Source: an uncultured Alphaproteobacteria bacterium
GTDB lineage: Bacteria; Pseudomonadota; Alphaproteobacteria; HIMB59
Length of the DNA stretch: 41,399 nt
Reading direction: 5' to 3'
Assembly: GCA_902611415.1 (NCBI GenBank)
Contig: CACLZM010000009.1
Span: 1-41,399, forward strand
The notes beneath the pieces were generated by a model. The model was not told where the DNA came from, did not search any database, and was given only the letters and a program-made list of their open reading frames with translations. Position numbers and translations under genes: made by a program. This document shows positions 1-8,939 of the stretch, in pieces (positions within the stretch are counted from its first letter, which is position 1; each line of letters starts with the position of its first letter).

Positions 1-218
1 CTGCGTCTATAACCATCTCTAAGAATAATAGACTCTCACTTACAAGTATTTTAACGTTGCCTCTTTTTGTCCCTATTCTAATATTTTCTATGGCAATAAC
101 TGATTTAATTGATTTTAATACGGGTAGGATGTATTTATTTTTTGTAGCTTATTTTTTATTGAATTTAGCCTTTTCACCTTTGCTAACTAGTTTTGCCCTA
201 AAAAAATTATCAGTCTAA
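1..218 (+). CDS. ccmB: Heme exporter protein CcmB, C-terminal part only
   Basis: The gene enters from the left edge. The reading frame with codons starting at base 3 is open to a TAA at 216-218 and encodes about 71 residues. They are mostly hydrophobic, with a stretch rich in Leu, Val and Pro (LPLFVPILIF) followed by a second membrane span. This matches the last two transmembrane segments of CcmB, the membrane subunit of the CcmAB ABC module, which releases the CcmC-heme-CcmE complex in cytochrome c maturation. The TAA overlaps the ccmC start in a TAATG junction, the usual ccmB-ccmC order. CcmA would lie outside the window. The identification rests on the tail sequence and the operon context. 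Confidence 0.85.
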   Translation, partial: ASITISKNNRLSLTSILTLPLFVPILIFSMAITDLIDFNTGRMYLFFVAYFLLNLAFSPLLTSFALKKLSV

Positions 219-925
219 TGCTCGCTATAACTCCAAATACACTCTCTAATTTTATGAACTCCCTTTCTCGGTATGTCATTTTATTATCACTTGCATTTAT
301 AAGTCTCTCTATTTTTCTAATTATATTTTTAGAAAATGATTATTATCAAGGTATCTCATTCAAAATAATGTTTATTCATGTACCCACTGCTTGGTTATCA
401 TTGGCAATTTTTTTAGTGATGGGAATAAGCAGTATCATTGGCTTAATATTTAAATCCCCAACAGCATTCACAGTTGCGAGATCTTTATCTCCGATAGGAT
501 TGATAATGAGTATTATAGTTTTAGTTACTGGATCTATATGGGGAAATTTGACTTGGGGAGCGTATTGGGTATGGGATGCGAGGTTAACTTCAATGTTAAT
601 TTTAGCTTTCATTTACTTAGGTCACATTCTTCTTTTACATTCTTTTGAACACTTCCAAAAAGCAGATTTTGCAGCCTCAATTTTGGCGATAATAGGATTG
701 GTGAATCTGCCTATTGTTAAATTTTCTGTTGATTGGTGGACAACTCTTCATCAAGAAAGTAGTGTTTTAAGGATGGGAGGGCCTAGTATGACTAATGACT
801 ATTTAATTACATTATTAGTGAGTTTTCTTGGTATTTTTATGCTTACCATATTCTGGTTTTCTAACATTTTTTATATAATTGTTGAAAAAAGAAAAATTGA
901 GAGATCTATACTACTTAATGACTAG
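218..925 (+). CDS. ccmC: Heme exporter protein CcmC
   Basis: This 235-residue inner-membrane protein has about six transmembrane helices. CcmC presents heme to the chaperone CcmE in the periplasm. The Trp-rich WWD signature (WGAYWVWDARLTS, about residues 113-125) lies in a periplasmic loop. Two histidines expected to ligate heme are visible at about H54 (MFIHVPTAW) and H178 (WWTTLHQ), matching the family pattern. Length is normal for the family (about 240). The start ATG overlaps the ccmB stop (TAATG), and the 3' end overlaps ccmD by 8 bases, so the ccm genes look like one translationally coupled operon. Confidence 0.96.
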   Translation: MLAITPNTLSNFMNSLSRYVILLSLAFISLSIFLIIFLENDYYQGISFKIMFIHVPTAWLSLAIFLVMGISSIIGLIFKSPTAFTVARSLSPIGLIMSIIVLVTGSIWGNLTWGAYWVWDARLTSMLILAFIYLGHILLLHSFEHFQKADFAASILAIIGLVNLPIVKFSVDWWTTLHQESSVLRMGGPSMTNDYLITLLVSFLGIFMLTIFWFSNIFYIIVEKRKIERSILLND

Positions 926-1049
926 TTTAGAGTTCGTTTTAGTTTGCTATGGATTTTTCGGGGTCGTCTGTGCTGTGACAACGATTGTAATTATGCTGCT
1001 GAAGAAAAAAGTCTTTAATATGATTAGTGCGCATAATCAAATTAAATAA
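918..1049 (+). CDS. ccmD: Heme exporter protein CcmD (small membrane subunit)
   Basis: A 43-residue ORF runs from the ATG at 918 to the TAA at 1047-1049. It overlaps ccmC by 8 bases and ccmE by 23 bases. The protein begins MTSLEFVLVCYG, has one transmembrane helix (about residues 7-28), and then a basic KKK stretch facing the cytoplasm. This is the standard CcmD plan: an aromatic/Tyr-Gly N-terminus, one helix and a positive tail. CcmD helps release holo-CcmE from the CcmABC complex. Sequence conservation in this family is low, so position between ccmC and ccmE carries much of the weight. Confidence 0.85.
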   Translation: MTSLEFVLVCYGFFGVVCAVTTIVIMLLKKKVFNMISAHNQIK

Positions 1050-1476
1050 TCAAATAAAAAAGCGATTTATATTTTTACTAATAATATTCGCCTGCTTTTC
1101 TGCTTCTATATTTTTAATAAGTTATTCTTTAAAAGATCAAATTGCATATTTTGTTGAACCAACTGATCTAAAAAGTATGGACGGGATAGAAAATAAGTAT
1201 CTAAGGGTTGGGGGGCTTGTTAAAACAAATAGTTTAAAATTTTTAGATGGAAACTGGATTTTTGAAGTAGTAGATCAAAATCAAAATTCTGTAAATGTTG
1301 TATTTTCTAAAACACTTCCAAATCTAGTAGAAGAAAATAAGGGTATTATCGTTGAAGGAAAATTTATAGATAACATTTTTGTTGCTGAGATAGTTTTGGC
1401 CAAACACGATGAAAACTACATGCCTCAAAGCGCTATAGACAAACTTAAAGAAGAAGGAAAATGGAGAGGAAATTAA
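1027..1476 (+). CDS. ccmE: Cytochrome c-type biogenesis heme chaperone CcmE
   Basis: This 149-residue periplasmic heme chaperone is anchored by an N-terminal helix (about residues 13-33). The OB-fold domain follows, with YLRVGGLV and VVFSKTLPNL matching conserved beta strands. Near the end, LAKHDENYMP contains the histidine that binds heme covalently (H127) and the tyrosine that ligates iron (Y131). The start is GTG at 1027, inside ccmD; the MRIIKLNNQIKKR N-terminus gives the expected basic cytosolic tail. It abuts ccmF directly: TAA at 1474-1476, then TTG at 1477. Confidence 0.96.
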   Translation: MRIIKLNNQIKKRFIFLLIIFACFSASIFLISYSLKDQIAYFVEPTDLKSMDGIENKYLRVGGLVKTNSLKFLDGNWIFEVVDQNQNSVNVVFSKTLPNLVEENKGIIVEGKFIDNIFVAEIVLAKHDENYMPQSAIDKLKEEGKWRGN

Positions 1477-3309
1477 TTGATATCTTATTTAGGTAATAGC
1501 TTTATTTATATTTCGTTAGTGCTAACTATCTTGTTTTATATAAATTTATTAAATAAAGTAATGCCATCAACTACTTCTTCGTTAAAATTAATTTATTTTA
1601 TAAATCTCATTCCCTTTGGTCTTTTAGTATATGCATTTTCAATTTCAGATTTCACTTTATTGAACGTTGTCGAAAATTCTTATGTTGATGATCCTATTTT
1701 TTATAAAGTGACATCTGCCTGGGGTAGTCATGAAGGATCAATTTTATTATGGGTTTTTTTAATTAACTTATTTGGATTTTTTTTCCTCTATAAAAATCAA
1801 ACTGTTGAGATTCATAAAAATATATTATTTATATCAACTTTATTTATTCTTTATGTAATAGTTAGCTCAAATCCATTTACTTATGTAGAAGCAAATGAAA
1901 ATATTTTAGGTTTGGGTCTAAATCCAATCTTGCAACATTTTTTGTTTGTAATTCATCCACCAACATTGTTCCTAGGATATATTGGTTTAATTATTCCCTT
2001 TGTGATATCTGCACATATGCTAGTGAATAAAAACTTTTCAGAAAAATTATTTAAAGAAATGTTGATTTGGTCAAAAATTTCTTGGTTTTTTCTAACTGGG
2101 GGAATAGTTTTAGGTTCGTACTGGGCATATTCAGAACTAGGATGGGGAGGTTGGTGGTTTTGGGATCCAGTAGAAAACATCTCGTTAATCCCATGGTTGT
2201 TAAATACCGCCTTAATACATTCCCTCCAAGTTTCAATCAAAAGTAATCAACTAAAATTATGGAGCCTAAATTTGGCGCTTTACTGTTTCATTGCATCAGT
2301 ATTCGGAACTTTTTTAGTTCGTTCAAATTTAATTGTATCTGTTCATAGTTTTGCCACAGATCCACTTAGAGGATTATTTTTGATTATTATAATCGCATAT
2401 TTGCTAGCTATGACAGTAAGGCTAAATATAAAAAGTATTTCTAATTTCAATGAGGACTCTTTTAATTTACTTAGCAGAGAGAGTTTTCTTTTGTTAAATA
2501 ATATATTTTTTATTTGTTCTGCACTCGTCGTCTTCATTGGAACAGTTTATCCATTGTTTAGTGAAATGATTCTAAAAACATCAGTGTCAGTAGGCGCACC
2601 ATATTATAATTTCGCATTTAATTTGTTACTAGCACCATTAATTTTATTCATGGCATTTGCACCACAAATAAATTGGGGAAAACATAAAAAAAAAGATAAA
2701 CAAATACCTTTTATAATAATTTTTTCATTATTGATTTGCTTGGTATCCTATTATTTTTCAAATAATTTTTATTTTGGACTAAGTGTATTTATTACAGTTC
2801 CTTTATTTTTAAAAAGTATTTTAGTTTTAAAAAATAATTTTAAAAAAAATATAAGTTTTTATTCTCAATGGCTGGCTCATTTAAGTATTGGTTTTTTTAT
2901 TATTTCGGCTGTATGTACAGAACAATTTGACTACGAAGAAAATCTACTATTTGAAAAAGAGTCTACTAATGAAATAAAATTACAAAATAATAAAACTGCT
3001 ATAATTAAAAATATTAAAGACGAAAAATTCCAAAATTATCAAAGAATATCAGTCGAATTATTAATTTCTGATGGACAAAAAGAAAAAAAGCTCTCGCCTT
3101 CAAAAAATATCTACCAACCCTCAGGGCAAGTCACAAATGAGGTTAGTACTGCTAATAAACTCTTTAGTCAATATTATGCAACAATATCAACAATTGAGAG
3201 CAATAAGGTAGGGATAAATTTAGTATATAAACCATTTATAAATTTATTATGGTTTAGTGCAATTATGCTTGTTTTTTCGATATTTTTATCTGTTGTTAAA
3301 AAAAGATGA
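1477..3309 (+). CDS. ccmF: Heme lyase subunit CcmF
   Basis: This 610-residue polytopic membrane protein carries out heme attachment to apocytochrome c, working with CcmH. The WWD domain is clear (WGGWWFWDPVEN, residues 223-234), flanked by heme-ligand candidates at H160 (FVIHPP) and H248 (LIHSL). It is a little shorter than the common 640-660 residues. The start is a TTG immediately after the ccmE stop; the resulting MISYLGN N-terminus fits the family pattern, and I see no better start. The last bases overlap ccmG (ATGA-type junction at 3306). Confidence 0.96.
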   Translation: MISYLGNSFIYISLVLTILFYINLLNKVMPSTTSSLKLIYFINLIPFGLLVYAFSISDFTLLNVVENSYVDDPIFYKVTSAWGSHEGSILLWVFLINLFGFFFLYKNQTVEIHKNILFISTLFILYVIVSSNPFTYVEANENILGLGLNPILQHFLFVIHPPTLFLGYIGLIIPFVISAHMLVNKNFSEKLFKEMLIWSKISWFFLTGGIVLGSYWAYSELGWGGWWFWDPVENISLIPWLLNTALIHSLQVSIKSNQLKLWSLNLALYCFIASVFGTFLVRSNLIVSVHSFATDPLRGLFLIIIIAYLLAMTVRLNIKSISNFNEDSFNLLSRESFLLLNNIFFICSALVVFIGTVYPLFSEMILKTSVSVGAPYYNFAFNLLLAPLILFMAFAPQINWGKHKKKDKQIPFIIIFSLLICLVSYYFSNNFYFGLSVFITVPLFLKSILVLKNNFKKNISFYSQWLAHLSIGFFIISAVCTEQFDYEENLLFEKESTNEIKLQNNKTAIIKNIKDEKFQNYQRISVELLISDGQKEKKLSPSKNIYQPSGQVTNEVSTANKLFSQYYATISTIESNKVGINLVYKPFINLLWFSAIMLVFSIFLSVVKKR

Positions 3310-3788
3310 AGAGGCATCTATTATTACCTGTAGTTGGATTAATAGTGTTAGTTGTAAGTGTGATATTTTACTTTAATCAATCAACTAACAAAAATAATTC
3401 AAGAGATGAGGTATCAAGTTTAATATTTGAAACACCAGACTTTTTCAACAATAAGTTAATTAATGAAAATACATTAGGTGAATTTTACATTATTAATTTT
3501 TTTGCTTCTTGGTGTAAGCCATGCTTATTAGAGCACCCTTTGTTAATGGAAATGAAAAAAAAAGGCATAAAAATTATTGGTATTAATTTTCGAGACGATG
3601 AAGAGAATTTTAAGAAGTGGATTAATGAACATGGAAATCCTTTTGAATACATTTTAAGAGATGATGGTACCATCGCTTATGAGATGGGTTTAATTGGCGT
3701 TCCAGAGACGTTTTTTATTTTTAATAAAATGACTCAAAAAAAAATACAAGGGCCTTTATTTTATGAAGATGTCAAAAAGTATTTATAA
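3306..3788 (+). CDS. ccmG: Thiol:disulfide interchange protein CcmG/DsbE
   Basis: This 160-residue membrane-anchored periplasmic thioredoxin keeps the CXXCH cysteines of apocytochrome c (or CcmH) reduced. An N-terminal helix (about residues 5-23) is followed by a thioredoxin fold with the active site WCKPC (C70 and C73). The cis-proline region reads GLIGVPETF, matching the CcmG pattern G(V/A)PET. The gene lies between ccmF and ccmH, overlapping both. Length is slightly short for the family (about 175-185). Confidence 0.95.
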   Translation: MKRHLLLPVVGLIVLVVSVIFYFNQSTNKNNSRDEVSSLIFETPDFFNNKLINENTLGEFYIINFFASWCKPCLLEHPLLMEMKKKGIKIIGINFRDDEENFKKWINEHGNPFEYILRDDGTIAYEMGLIGVPETFFIFNKMTQKKIQGPLFYEDVKKYL

Positions 3789-4140
3789 ACTAATTATACC
3801 ATTTTTAATAATTCATATATCTGTAATTAGCTTTGCGGGTGTAAATGAACTTAATAATTATTACAAAACAATCAGATGTCTGGTTTGCGAAGGACAGAGC
3901 ATTCAAGAGTCTGATACAGAGTTTGCAATAAATTTAAAAGAGCAAATCCAAAAAAAATATAGCTCTGGAGTATCCATTGAGGAAATTAATAAAGAACTAA
4001 TCAAAATTTATGGTGAAGAAATATCTTTTAATCCAACTAAAAATCACATACTACTTTGGGGGGCTCCTTTGATTGTGCTAATAATTATTTTTATATTTGT
4101 TAGAAATAAAATTAGATTTTTTTCAAAGAGTATAAAATGA
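3763..4140 (+). CDS. ccmH: Cytochrome c-type biogenesis protein CcmH (short form)
   Basis: This 125-residue protein has a signal peptide (to about residue 25), a three-helix periplasmic domain with the redox motif RCLVCEGQSI (C39, C42), and a C-terminal membrane helix (about residues 97-115). It resembles CcmL/CcmH of alphaproteobacteria, which holds apocytochrome c at the heme lyase. The 5' end overlaps ccmG by 26 bases; an alternative ATG lies two codons downstream at 3769. No CcmI/TPR gene follows. The next gene is convergent, 14 bases away, so the operon ends here. Confidence 0.93.
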   Translation: MKMSKSIYKLIIPFLIIHISVISFAGVNELNNYYKTIRCLVCEGQSIQESDTEFAINLKEQIQKKYSSGVSIEEINKELIKIYGEEISFNPTKNHILLWGAPLIVLIIIFIFVRNKIRFFSKSIK

Positions 4141-4154
4141 GTTATTTAAACGAC

Positions 4155-5000
4155 TTATCTCATCAAATTGTACTTATTAAACCTCAATCTTTTTCTCTCG
4201 TTAGTTGGTAAATGTTTATTCAATCTTCTGTTTATTAAGCCAAATAAACCAATTATCAACAATGTTAACAAAATAAAGTAAAAGCCAACAATTGGATATG
4301 GAACAAAAGGATTAAAGGTTTTATCAGCAAAATAACTGGCATAATAAATCGCATCTCCTTTTTGTTGCCACGCTGGAAAACCAGTAAAAAACACCAATGT
4401 TGTTGCATGAAACATAAAAATTGCTTCATTAGTGTAAGAGGGCCATGCCAAGCGGAGCATTGTTGGCCATATAATACGTCTGAATTTTTTAATCCCTGTA
4501 AAACCAAACGCATCTGCTGACTCTAAGTCTTGACTTGGGACAGCACGCAACGCTCCGTAAAAAATTTCTCCTGCGTAAGCAGATGTATTAAAAAATAAAA
4601 CAATTAAAGCTCCTAACCAAGCTTTGGTAAGCCAACGCGTTTCAACTGTAACGACAAGAAATCCTAGATCAATATCAAATCCTAATCTTGGTAAAAGAAC
4701 AAATAAATCATATGCAAAGAAAAATTGAATGAATAAAGGGGAGCCTCTAAAAATAAAAATAAATAATCTACAAGGAGCACTAAATAGAGATAGATTTGAA
4801 TTTTTACCTAAAGCCAGAATTGTTGCAAAGAAAAATCCAAGAAGTAATGCCAAAACGGCAAAATATATGTTCCAAATCATTCCTGAGCCAATTAATACAA
4901 ATTGCTCACAAAGTGTTATGTCAGCTTTTGGTAAAAGCCGCTCCCCATAACCTATAGATCTAAGGCCATAATCAGATAGTGTTTGAAAACAACTCGTCAT
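4155..5000 (-). CDS. Polar amino-acid/opine-type ABC transporter permease (HisM-like)
   Basis: This 281-residue inner-membrane permease has about five or six transmembrane helices. The EAA loop that contacts the ATPase is visible as AVPSQDLESADAFGFTG followed by a Pro-containing IIWPTMLRLAW segment. It forms a heterodimer with the neighbouring permease. At 281 residues it is longer than enteric HisM (about 238), a length seen in the octopine/nopaline and other alphaproteobacterial branches of the family. The ATG overlaps the stop of the upstream permease gene (TGATG). Substrate cannot be read from the sequence. Confidence 0.9.
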   Translation of the reverse strand: MTSCFQTLSDYGLRSIGYGERLLPKADITLCEQFVLIGSGMIWNIYFAVLALLLGFFFATILALGKNSNLSLFSAPCRLFIFIFRGSPLFIQFFFAYDLFVLLPRLGFDIDLGFLVVTVETRWLTKAWLGALIVLFFNTSAYAGEIFYGALRAVPSQDLESADAFGFTGIKKFRRIIWPTMLRLAWPSYTNEAIFMFHATTLVFFTGFPAWQQKGDAIYYASYFADKTFNPFVPYPIVGFYFILLTLLIIGLFGLINRRLNKHLPTNERKRLRFNKYNLMR

Positions 5001-5866
5001 CAGCCCGCCTTACCTGCCATAGTGGCTTGACCTTGGGAAAGACGAGCTGATATTTTGTCTAATACAGATTGTGACAAGTAAGTTAATGATAAATAAAAAA
5101 TCATTAGTGCTCCAAAATACCAAGCTCGCCAATCAGGATGCGGGTACTCATATACACCAGTTTTAATGCCACCTAGTTCTTTAGCCCAATAGACTATATC
5201 TTCAATGCCAAGAAGAAATAGAAGTGGGGTTGCTTTAATTAAAATCATCCACAAATTGGACAGTCCTGGTAACGCATAAATCCACATTTGTGGTATAAGA
5301 ATTCTTCTAAAAATTTGACTTTGAGAAAAGCCGTAAGCCTCTCCTGTCTCTATTTGAGATTTTGGAACTGCGGCCATAGCTCCAGACAAAACGTTGCCGG
5401 CAAAAGCTCCAAAAACAAAGCCAAAAGCAAGTAATGCTAGAGAAAATCCATAAATATCGTGCACCCACTCGCCAGATGTATTTAAAGGAAGTTTCGCAGC
5501 TGCACAAACGACAAAATCATTACCTTGCCTTATTGGCTCAGTAACATCAGAACATAAAACTTTATGACGCAGATATTCAAATGCTTGATCAAGTGCTATT
5601 GGAATGAATAAAAAGAAAACAATATCTGGAATACCTCTTATCATGGCAAGATACCCTTTTCCTAAAGAGCGAATAATCCTAAAGGTAGATCTTGAAGCAG
5701 TAGCACCTGCAAAACCAAATGCCATTGCCAATGGAGCCGCCAAAGAAAGCAAACCCATAACAACAAAAAAAGAAAAATAAAATGACATATGTTTTGCTGT
5801 AGTGACATAACATGATAACCACATTAATCCTTCTAAGGATTTAGGGTCTACACAATAACTAAACAT
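5000..5866 (-). CDS. Polar amino-acid/opine-type ABC transporter permease (HisQ-like)
   Basis: This 288-residue partner permease has an EAA loop, AMAAVPKSQIETGEAYGFSQ, followed by IFRRILIPQMW. The early segment SLGKGYLAMIRGIPDIVFFLF matches the HisQ/HisM family's RGTP region. A Cys-containing insertion between the early helices (about residues 100-130) makes it longer than enteric HisQ. It overlaps the upstream oxidoreductase gene by 8 bases and the downstream permease by one base, so the three genes are translationally coupled. It belongs with the binding protein at 7063-7785 and the ATPase at 8940-9704. Confidence 0.9.
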   Translation of the reverse strand: MFSYCVDPKSLEGLMWLSCYVTTAKHMSFYFSFFVVMGLLSLAAPLAMAFGFAGATASRSTFRIIRSLGKGYLAMIRGIPDIVFFLFIPIALDQAFEYLRHKVLCSDVTEPIRQGNDFVVCAAAKLPLNTSGEWVHDIYGFSLALLAFGFVFGAFAGNVLSGAMAAVPKSQIETGEAYGFSQSQIFRRILIPQMWIYALPGLSNLWMILIKATPLLFLLGIEDIVYWAKELGGIKTGVYEYPHPDWRAWYFGALMIFYLSLTYLSQSVLDKISARLSQGQATMAGKAG

Positions 5867-6953
5867 TTTGAAATTCCTCTTGTATGTTCATATTTTGGGG
5901 TAAAAAATCTTTAATTAAATTATTTCTTTTTCCTTTTAAAACCTCATCTATACCAAGCTTACCAGCCAAAGGTGCATTAGTGATACCTGAATGCATAACT
6001 GCTAAATAAATACCATTTAGTTTTTCACCTTTTTGATTTGTGAGGCGTCCAATTTTCGGTCTTCCATCAACTGGCAGAGGTCGTTTACCAAGTGTAAATT
6101 GATCTAAAATCATATTCCCATTATAATTGAGCCTAGTTGCCATGTCTTGGATAAGTTTTTTTGCAGTGTCCTTAATATTTTCCTCTTGGCTTGAGTCATC
6201 ATCAAATTTTCCACCTATTATTAATCTTCCTTTGTCATCCTGTCTTGCATGAAAATCAAAACCTGTGATTGGGTGTTTTAATAATTTGGGCAATGGTTTT
6301 GTGTAAACTAATAAACCTAAACTTGAGTGCATTTCAAAAGGAATATTAATTGTTGATAATAATTTTGGAGCGCCAAGTCCAGCAGTTAGAATTACCTCAT
6401 TATCATAAATAATTTCATCATTGGTTTTGACACCAGTAACATTGTTGCTATCACATATTATCTCTTTTACGTTTGTTTTTAATATTTTCGATCCACTAGC
6501 TTTGAAAAGTTCTTTAGTTGCTCTAACACCATCAATGGCCAAGTCATTAACACCAAAGCCGGCCATAGTTGGGATATTATTTAAATAAGGTAAATGTTTT
6601 TTTAGTTCAGATTTTGTTGATATTTTTATCGGTTGCCCCCAACTTTGATGCTGCTTTATAGTATTTTGAAGCTCTTTCACTCCTTGGTCCCAAATAAATG
6701 CGCCTTTAGATGTATAATTTAAATTTGAAATATAATTTATTAATTTTGGCCAGTAATTCAAATTAGCCAAACGAAAAGCAGCATAGCTTTTATCATTACT
6801 AGCATATCCATTAACCCAACCCCAAGTATTTGATGTGGCTTGGTTTTTATCACCAGGTAAATGTGATGATAAAACAATTATTTTATCTACACCATTTTTG
6901 TAAGCATGGTAGGCAAATGATGCACCTACAATTCCTGCCCCAACTATAATCAT
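5859..6953 (-). CDS. FAD-dependent amine/D-amino-acid oxidoreductase (DAO family)
   Basis: This 364-residue protein starts with the dinucleotide-binding motif VGAGIVGAS at residues 4-12 and ends with a second FAD-contact region around the G-rich segment GIYLAVMHSGITNAPLAGKLG. DAO-family enzymes oxidise secondary or primary amines such as D-amino acids, sarcosine, glycine or opines. It is the first gene after the terminator-like hairpin and overlaps the permease gene by 8 bases, so it probably acts on the imported compound in the cytoplasm. An in-frame stop lies seven codons upstream of the ATG, and no alternative start exists between them. Exact substrate is unknown. Confidence 0.88.
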   Translation of the reverse strand: MIIVGAGIVGASFAYHAYKNGVDKIIVLSSHLPGDKNQATSNTWGWVNGYASNDKSYAAFRLANLNYWPKLINYISNLNYTSKGAFIWDQGVKELQNTIKQHQSWGQPIKISTKSELKKHLPYLNNIPTMAGFGVNDLAIDGVRATKELFKASGSKILKTNVKEIICDSNNVTGVKTNDEIIYDNEVILTAGLGAPKLLSTINIPFEMHSSLGLLVYTKPLPKLLKHPITGFDFHARQDDKGRLIIGGKFDDDSSQEENIKDTAKKLIQDMATRLNYNGNMILDQFTLGKRPLPVDGRPKIGRLTNQKGEKLNGIYLAVMHSGITNAPLAGKLGIDEVLKGKRNNLIKDFLPQNMNIQEEFQNV

Positions 6954-7007
6954 TTTAAAGTGGATTTTATATTATGTTTCAATGTTTCTTGAGTAAATAT
7001 TATATAG

Positions 7008-7038
7008 AAAAAAAGAGGACGGATATTCCGTCCTCTTG
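7008..7038 (-). terminator. Intrinsic terminator/attenuator after the binding-protein gene
   Basis: Arms AAGAGGACGGA (7013-7023) and its perfect complement (7027-7037) give an 11-bp stem with a 3-base loop. In the minus-strand transcript it is followed directly by a run of seven T (7014-7008). It lies between the binding-protein stop and the oxidoreductase start, where partial termination would let the periplasmic binding protein be made in excess over enzyme and permeases. Confidence 0.85.
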
Positions 7039-7062
7039 TTAAGTAATTTAAATTAAATAATC

Positions 7063-7785
7063 TTAAAAGGTTGCGGCTTCAAAACCAAACCACTTTTTAA
7101 TTAGTGCATTTAGTGATCCGTCGTCTTTCATGGAGCTAATAGCAGCATTCATTTTGGCTTTTAACTCTGTATCAGATTCACGGATACCCATTCCAACACC
7201 ACCGCCGATTGAAACCTCTCCTATATTTGCAAATTCACCGTTTGATTCTGCAATTATAGACGCGAGATAATCTCCATCTGCTAAGACAGCATCAGCTTCA
7301 CCGTTTTGCACTGCAGATATTGTTTCTTCTGCTGTTGCAAATTCAACTAAAGTTGCTCCACTTTCAGCAACATAACCTGCCTGAATAGTTGCAGTTTGAG
7401 CAGCAATAACAGCACTATCCACATCAATGTCTGCACCGCTCATTCCCATGTATACTGATGGAGATGGTGGAAAATAATCTTGTGTAAAGTCAATCACCTC
7501 ATCACGCTCTGCGGTTATTGACATACCTGCAATAATTGTATCGTAATTACCAGACACTAAATTAGGGATGATAGAGTCCCACTCGTTTATAACCCAAACG
7601 CAATCTAGATTTGCACGGATACAAAGCATGTCTCCAACATCTTTTTCGAAACCATCAACTTCGCCATTATCGTTAATAAAATTATATGGAGGATAAGCAC
7701 CTTCTGTGCCCATTCTTACTGTTTCAGCAAAAGCAGAACCAACTAAAAAAAGCGCAGCAAATGCTGATAGTATTATTTTTTTCAT
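7063..7785 (-). CDS. Periplasmic amino-acid/opine-binding protein of ABC transporter
   Basis: This 240-residue protein has a clear signal peptide (MKKIILSAFAALFLVGSAFA, cleaved after A20). The mature type II solute-binding fold begins with the family signature VRMGTEGAYPPYNF, then VDGFEKDVGDMLC, NEWDSIIPNLVSGNYDTIIAGMS and the DFTQDYF ligand-pocket segment. Two cysteines (DMLCIRANLDCVW) resemble the disulfide of the LAO/HisJ group. It captures a polar amino acid or derivative for the two permeases. A Shine-Dalgarno sequence (AAGGAGA, 7791-7797 complement) sits 5 bases before the ATG. Confidence 0.94.
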   Translation of the reverse strand: MKKIILSAFAALFLVGSAFAETVRMGTEGAYPPYNFINDNGEVDGFEKDVGDMLCIRANLDCVWVINEWDSIIPNLVSGNYDTIIAGMSITAERDEVIDFTQDYFPPSPSVYMGMSGADIDVDSAVIAAQTATIQAGYVAESGATLVEFATAEETISAVQNGEADAVLADGDYLASIIAESNGEFANIGEVSIGGGVGMGIRESDTELKAKMNAAISSMKDDGSLNALIKKWFGFEAATF

Positions 7786-7897
7786 AATTTTCTCCTTGTT
7801 CTTCCTCTATTAATTCGAATAAATACTTACTGAAATATAAACTAAATTAGAGTAAATAGATAAACTTTTTATAAAAACGCTTATAATATTTGATAAA

Positions 7898-8278
7898 TTA
7901 TGATGAATAGAACAAATCAGCGTTGATTATACTACCATTTTGAATATCAATATTTTGATAGCGAATATTTCCCTTAATTTTTGCTGTTGACTTAATATAG
8001 ATATCTTTAGCTTGAATGTCCCCATCAACTTCACCCTCAACTGTAATAGTATCAGCAGTAATAGTTCCCTTAACATAAGAACCTGGTTTTAAATTAATTG
8101 TTGATGATTTTAAAGTACCAGTTAAATGTCCAGAGAAATCTAAATAGTCTGTAGACTCGAGAGAGCCATTTATTTTTATATCTTTTGCTAAAGATGAGTG
8201 ATTAATAGTGCTATCACTATCAAACATAAATTCACTTTTTACTTCAGGTTTTTTTTCACTAGATCCAAATAATGCCAT
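7898..8278 (-). CDS. Bactofilin family cytoskeletal protein
   Basis: This 126-residue protein has a central region (about residues 28-120) of short repeating strands with regular Gly and Ile/Val spacing (GSLESTDYLDFSGHLTGTLK, GSYVKGTITADTITVEGEV), which fits the right-handed beta-helix of bactofilins. Bactofilins polymerise into filaments that scaffold cell-wall enzymes, stalks or polar complexes. It is coupled to the preceding bactofilin gene by a TAATG junction. No transmembrane segment is present; the short N-terminal tail (MALFGSSEKKPE) could be a membrane-targeting peptide. Confidence 0.88.
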   Translation of the reverse strand: MALFGSSEKKPEVKSEFMFDSDSTINHSSLAKDIKINGSLESTDYLDFSGHLTGTLKSSTINLKPGSYVKGTITADTITVEGEVDGDIQAKDIYIKSTAKIKGNIRYQNIDIQNGSIINADLFYSS

Positions 8279-8751
8279 TATTGATCACCCTCATGGTTTT
8301 CATTAATCTCATCTTCTTTAACTTCATCACTAGAAACAGGTGAATAGGATTGGACACTACCTCTATGTCTTAAAGTGCCCTGAATTCTTGCACCATAACT
8401 TACTTGTAGTGAAGTATATTCAATTACTCCTTTGATATTTGCAGAGTTGTTAACGATCAAATAATCCTCTGAATTTATCTCACCATCAACACTGCCAGAT
8501 ATTGTTATTTCTTGGCCTGACATGTCTCCACTAAAAGCACCTTTGCTATTAATGTTAATATTTGAAGATTTCAGAGTACCTGTAAGAGTTCCAGAAATGT
8601 CAGAAGTTTCTGCTCCCTCTATTCGTCCATCAACTCTAACACCAGAACCTATGTTAACTGCTTTAGCATCATTGTCTATTGGAGTAGATTGAATTTCATC
8701 ACCTGCTGACTCTGTACTATTTTCATCCATATCAGTATTATTCTCATGCAT
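8278..8751 (-). CDS. Bactofilin family protein, second copy
   Basis: This 157-residue protein has the same beta-helix pattern as its neighbour (GSGVRVDGRIEGAETSDISG, LTGTLKSSNININSKGAFSG, EITISGSVDGEI) between an acidic N-terminal tail (about 35 residues) and an acidic C-terminal tail (about 25 residues, ending NENHEGDQ). The two copies are likely to co-polymerise. It is the first gene of the pair, transcribed away from the ABC ATPase gene across a 188-base AT-rich spacer in which I could not identify a convincing promoter. Confidence 0.87.
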   Translation of the reverse strand: MHENNTDMDENSTESAGDEIQSTPIDNDAKAVNIGSGVRVDGRIEGAETSDISGTLTGTLKSSNININSKGAFSGDMSGQEITISGSVDGEINSEDYLIVNNSANIKGVIEYTSLQVSYGARIQGTLRHRGSVQSYSPVSSDEVKEDEINENHEGDQ

Positions 8752-8939
8752 TTATTTATCCTAACACAATCTAAATATTCATAAAATCTAAATTATTCTC
8801 TAAAAACATTGAATTGATTATGTTTTTAGAACTAGTAAAACTGATTTTTATAAATTTGCTATAAATTAACAAATTAACTTTTAGATTTAATCTTTTTAGC
8901 AATATCTTTGAAATCGAAAAAATGAAATATTAATAAACA

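Noticed and set aside
8752-8939. Small RNA or riboswitch in the bactofilin/ATPase spacer
   Set aside because: The spacer is short, very AT-rich and without a convincing stem-loop or recognisable aptamer.
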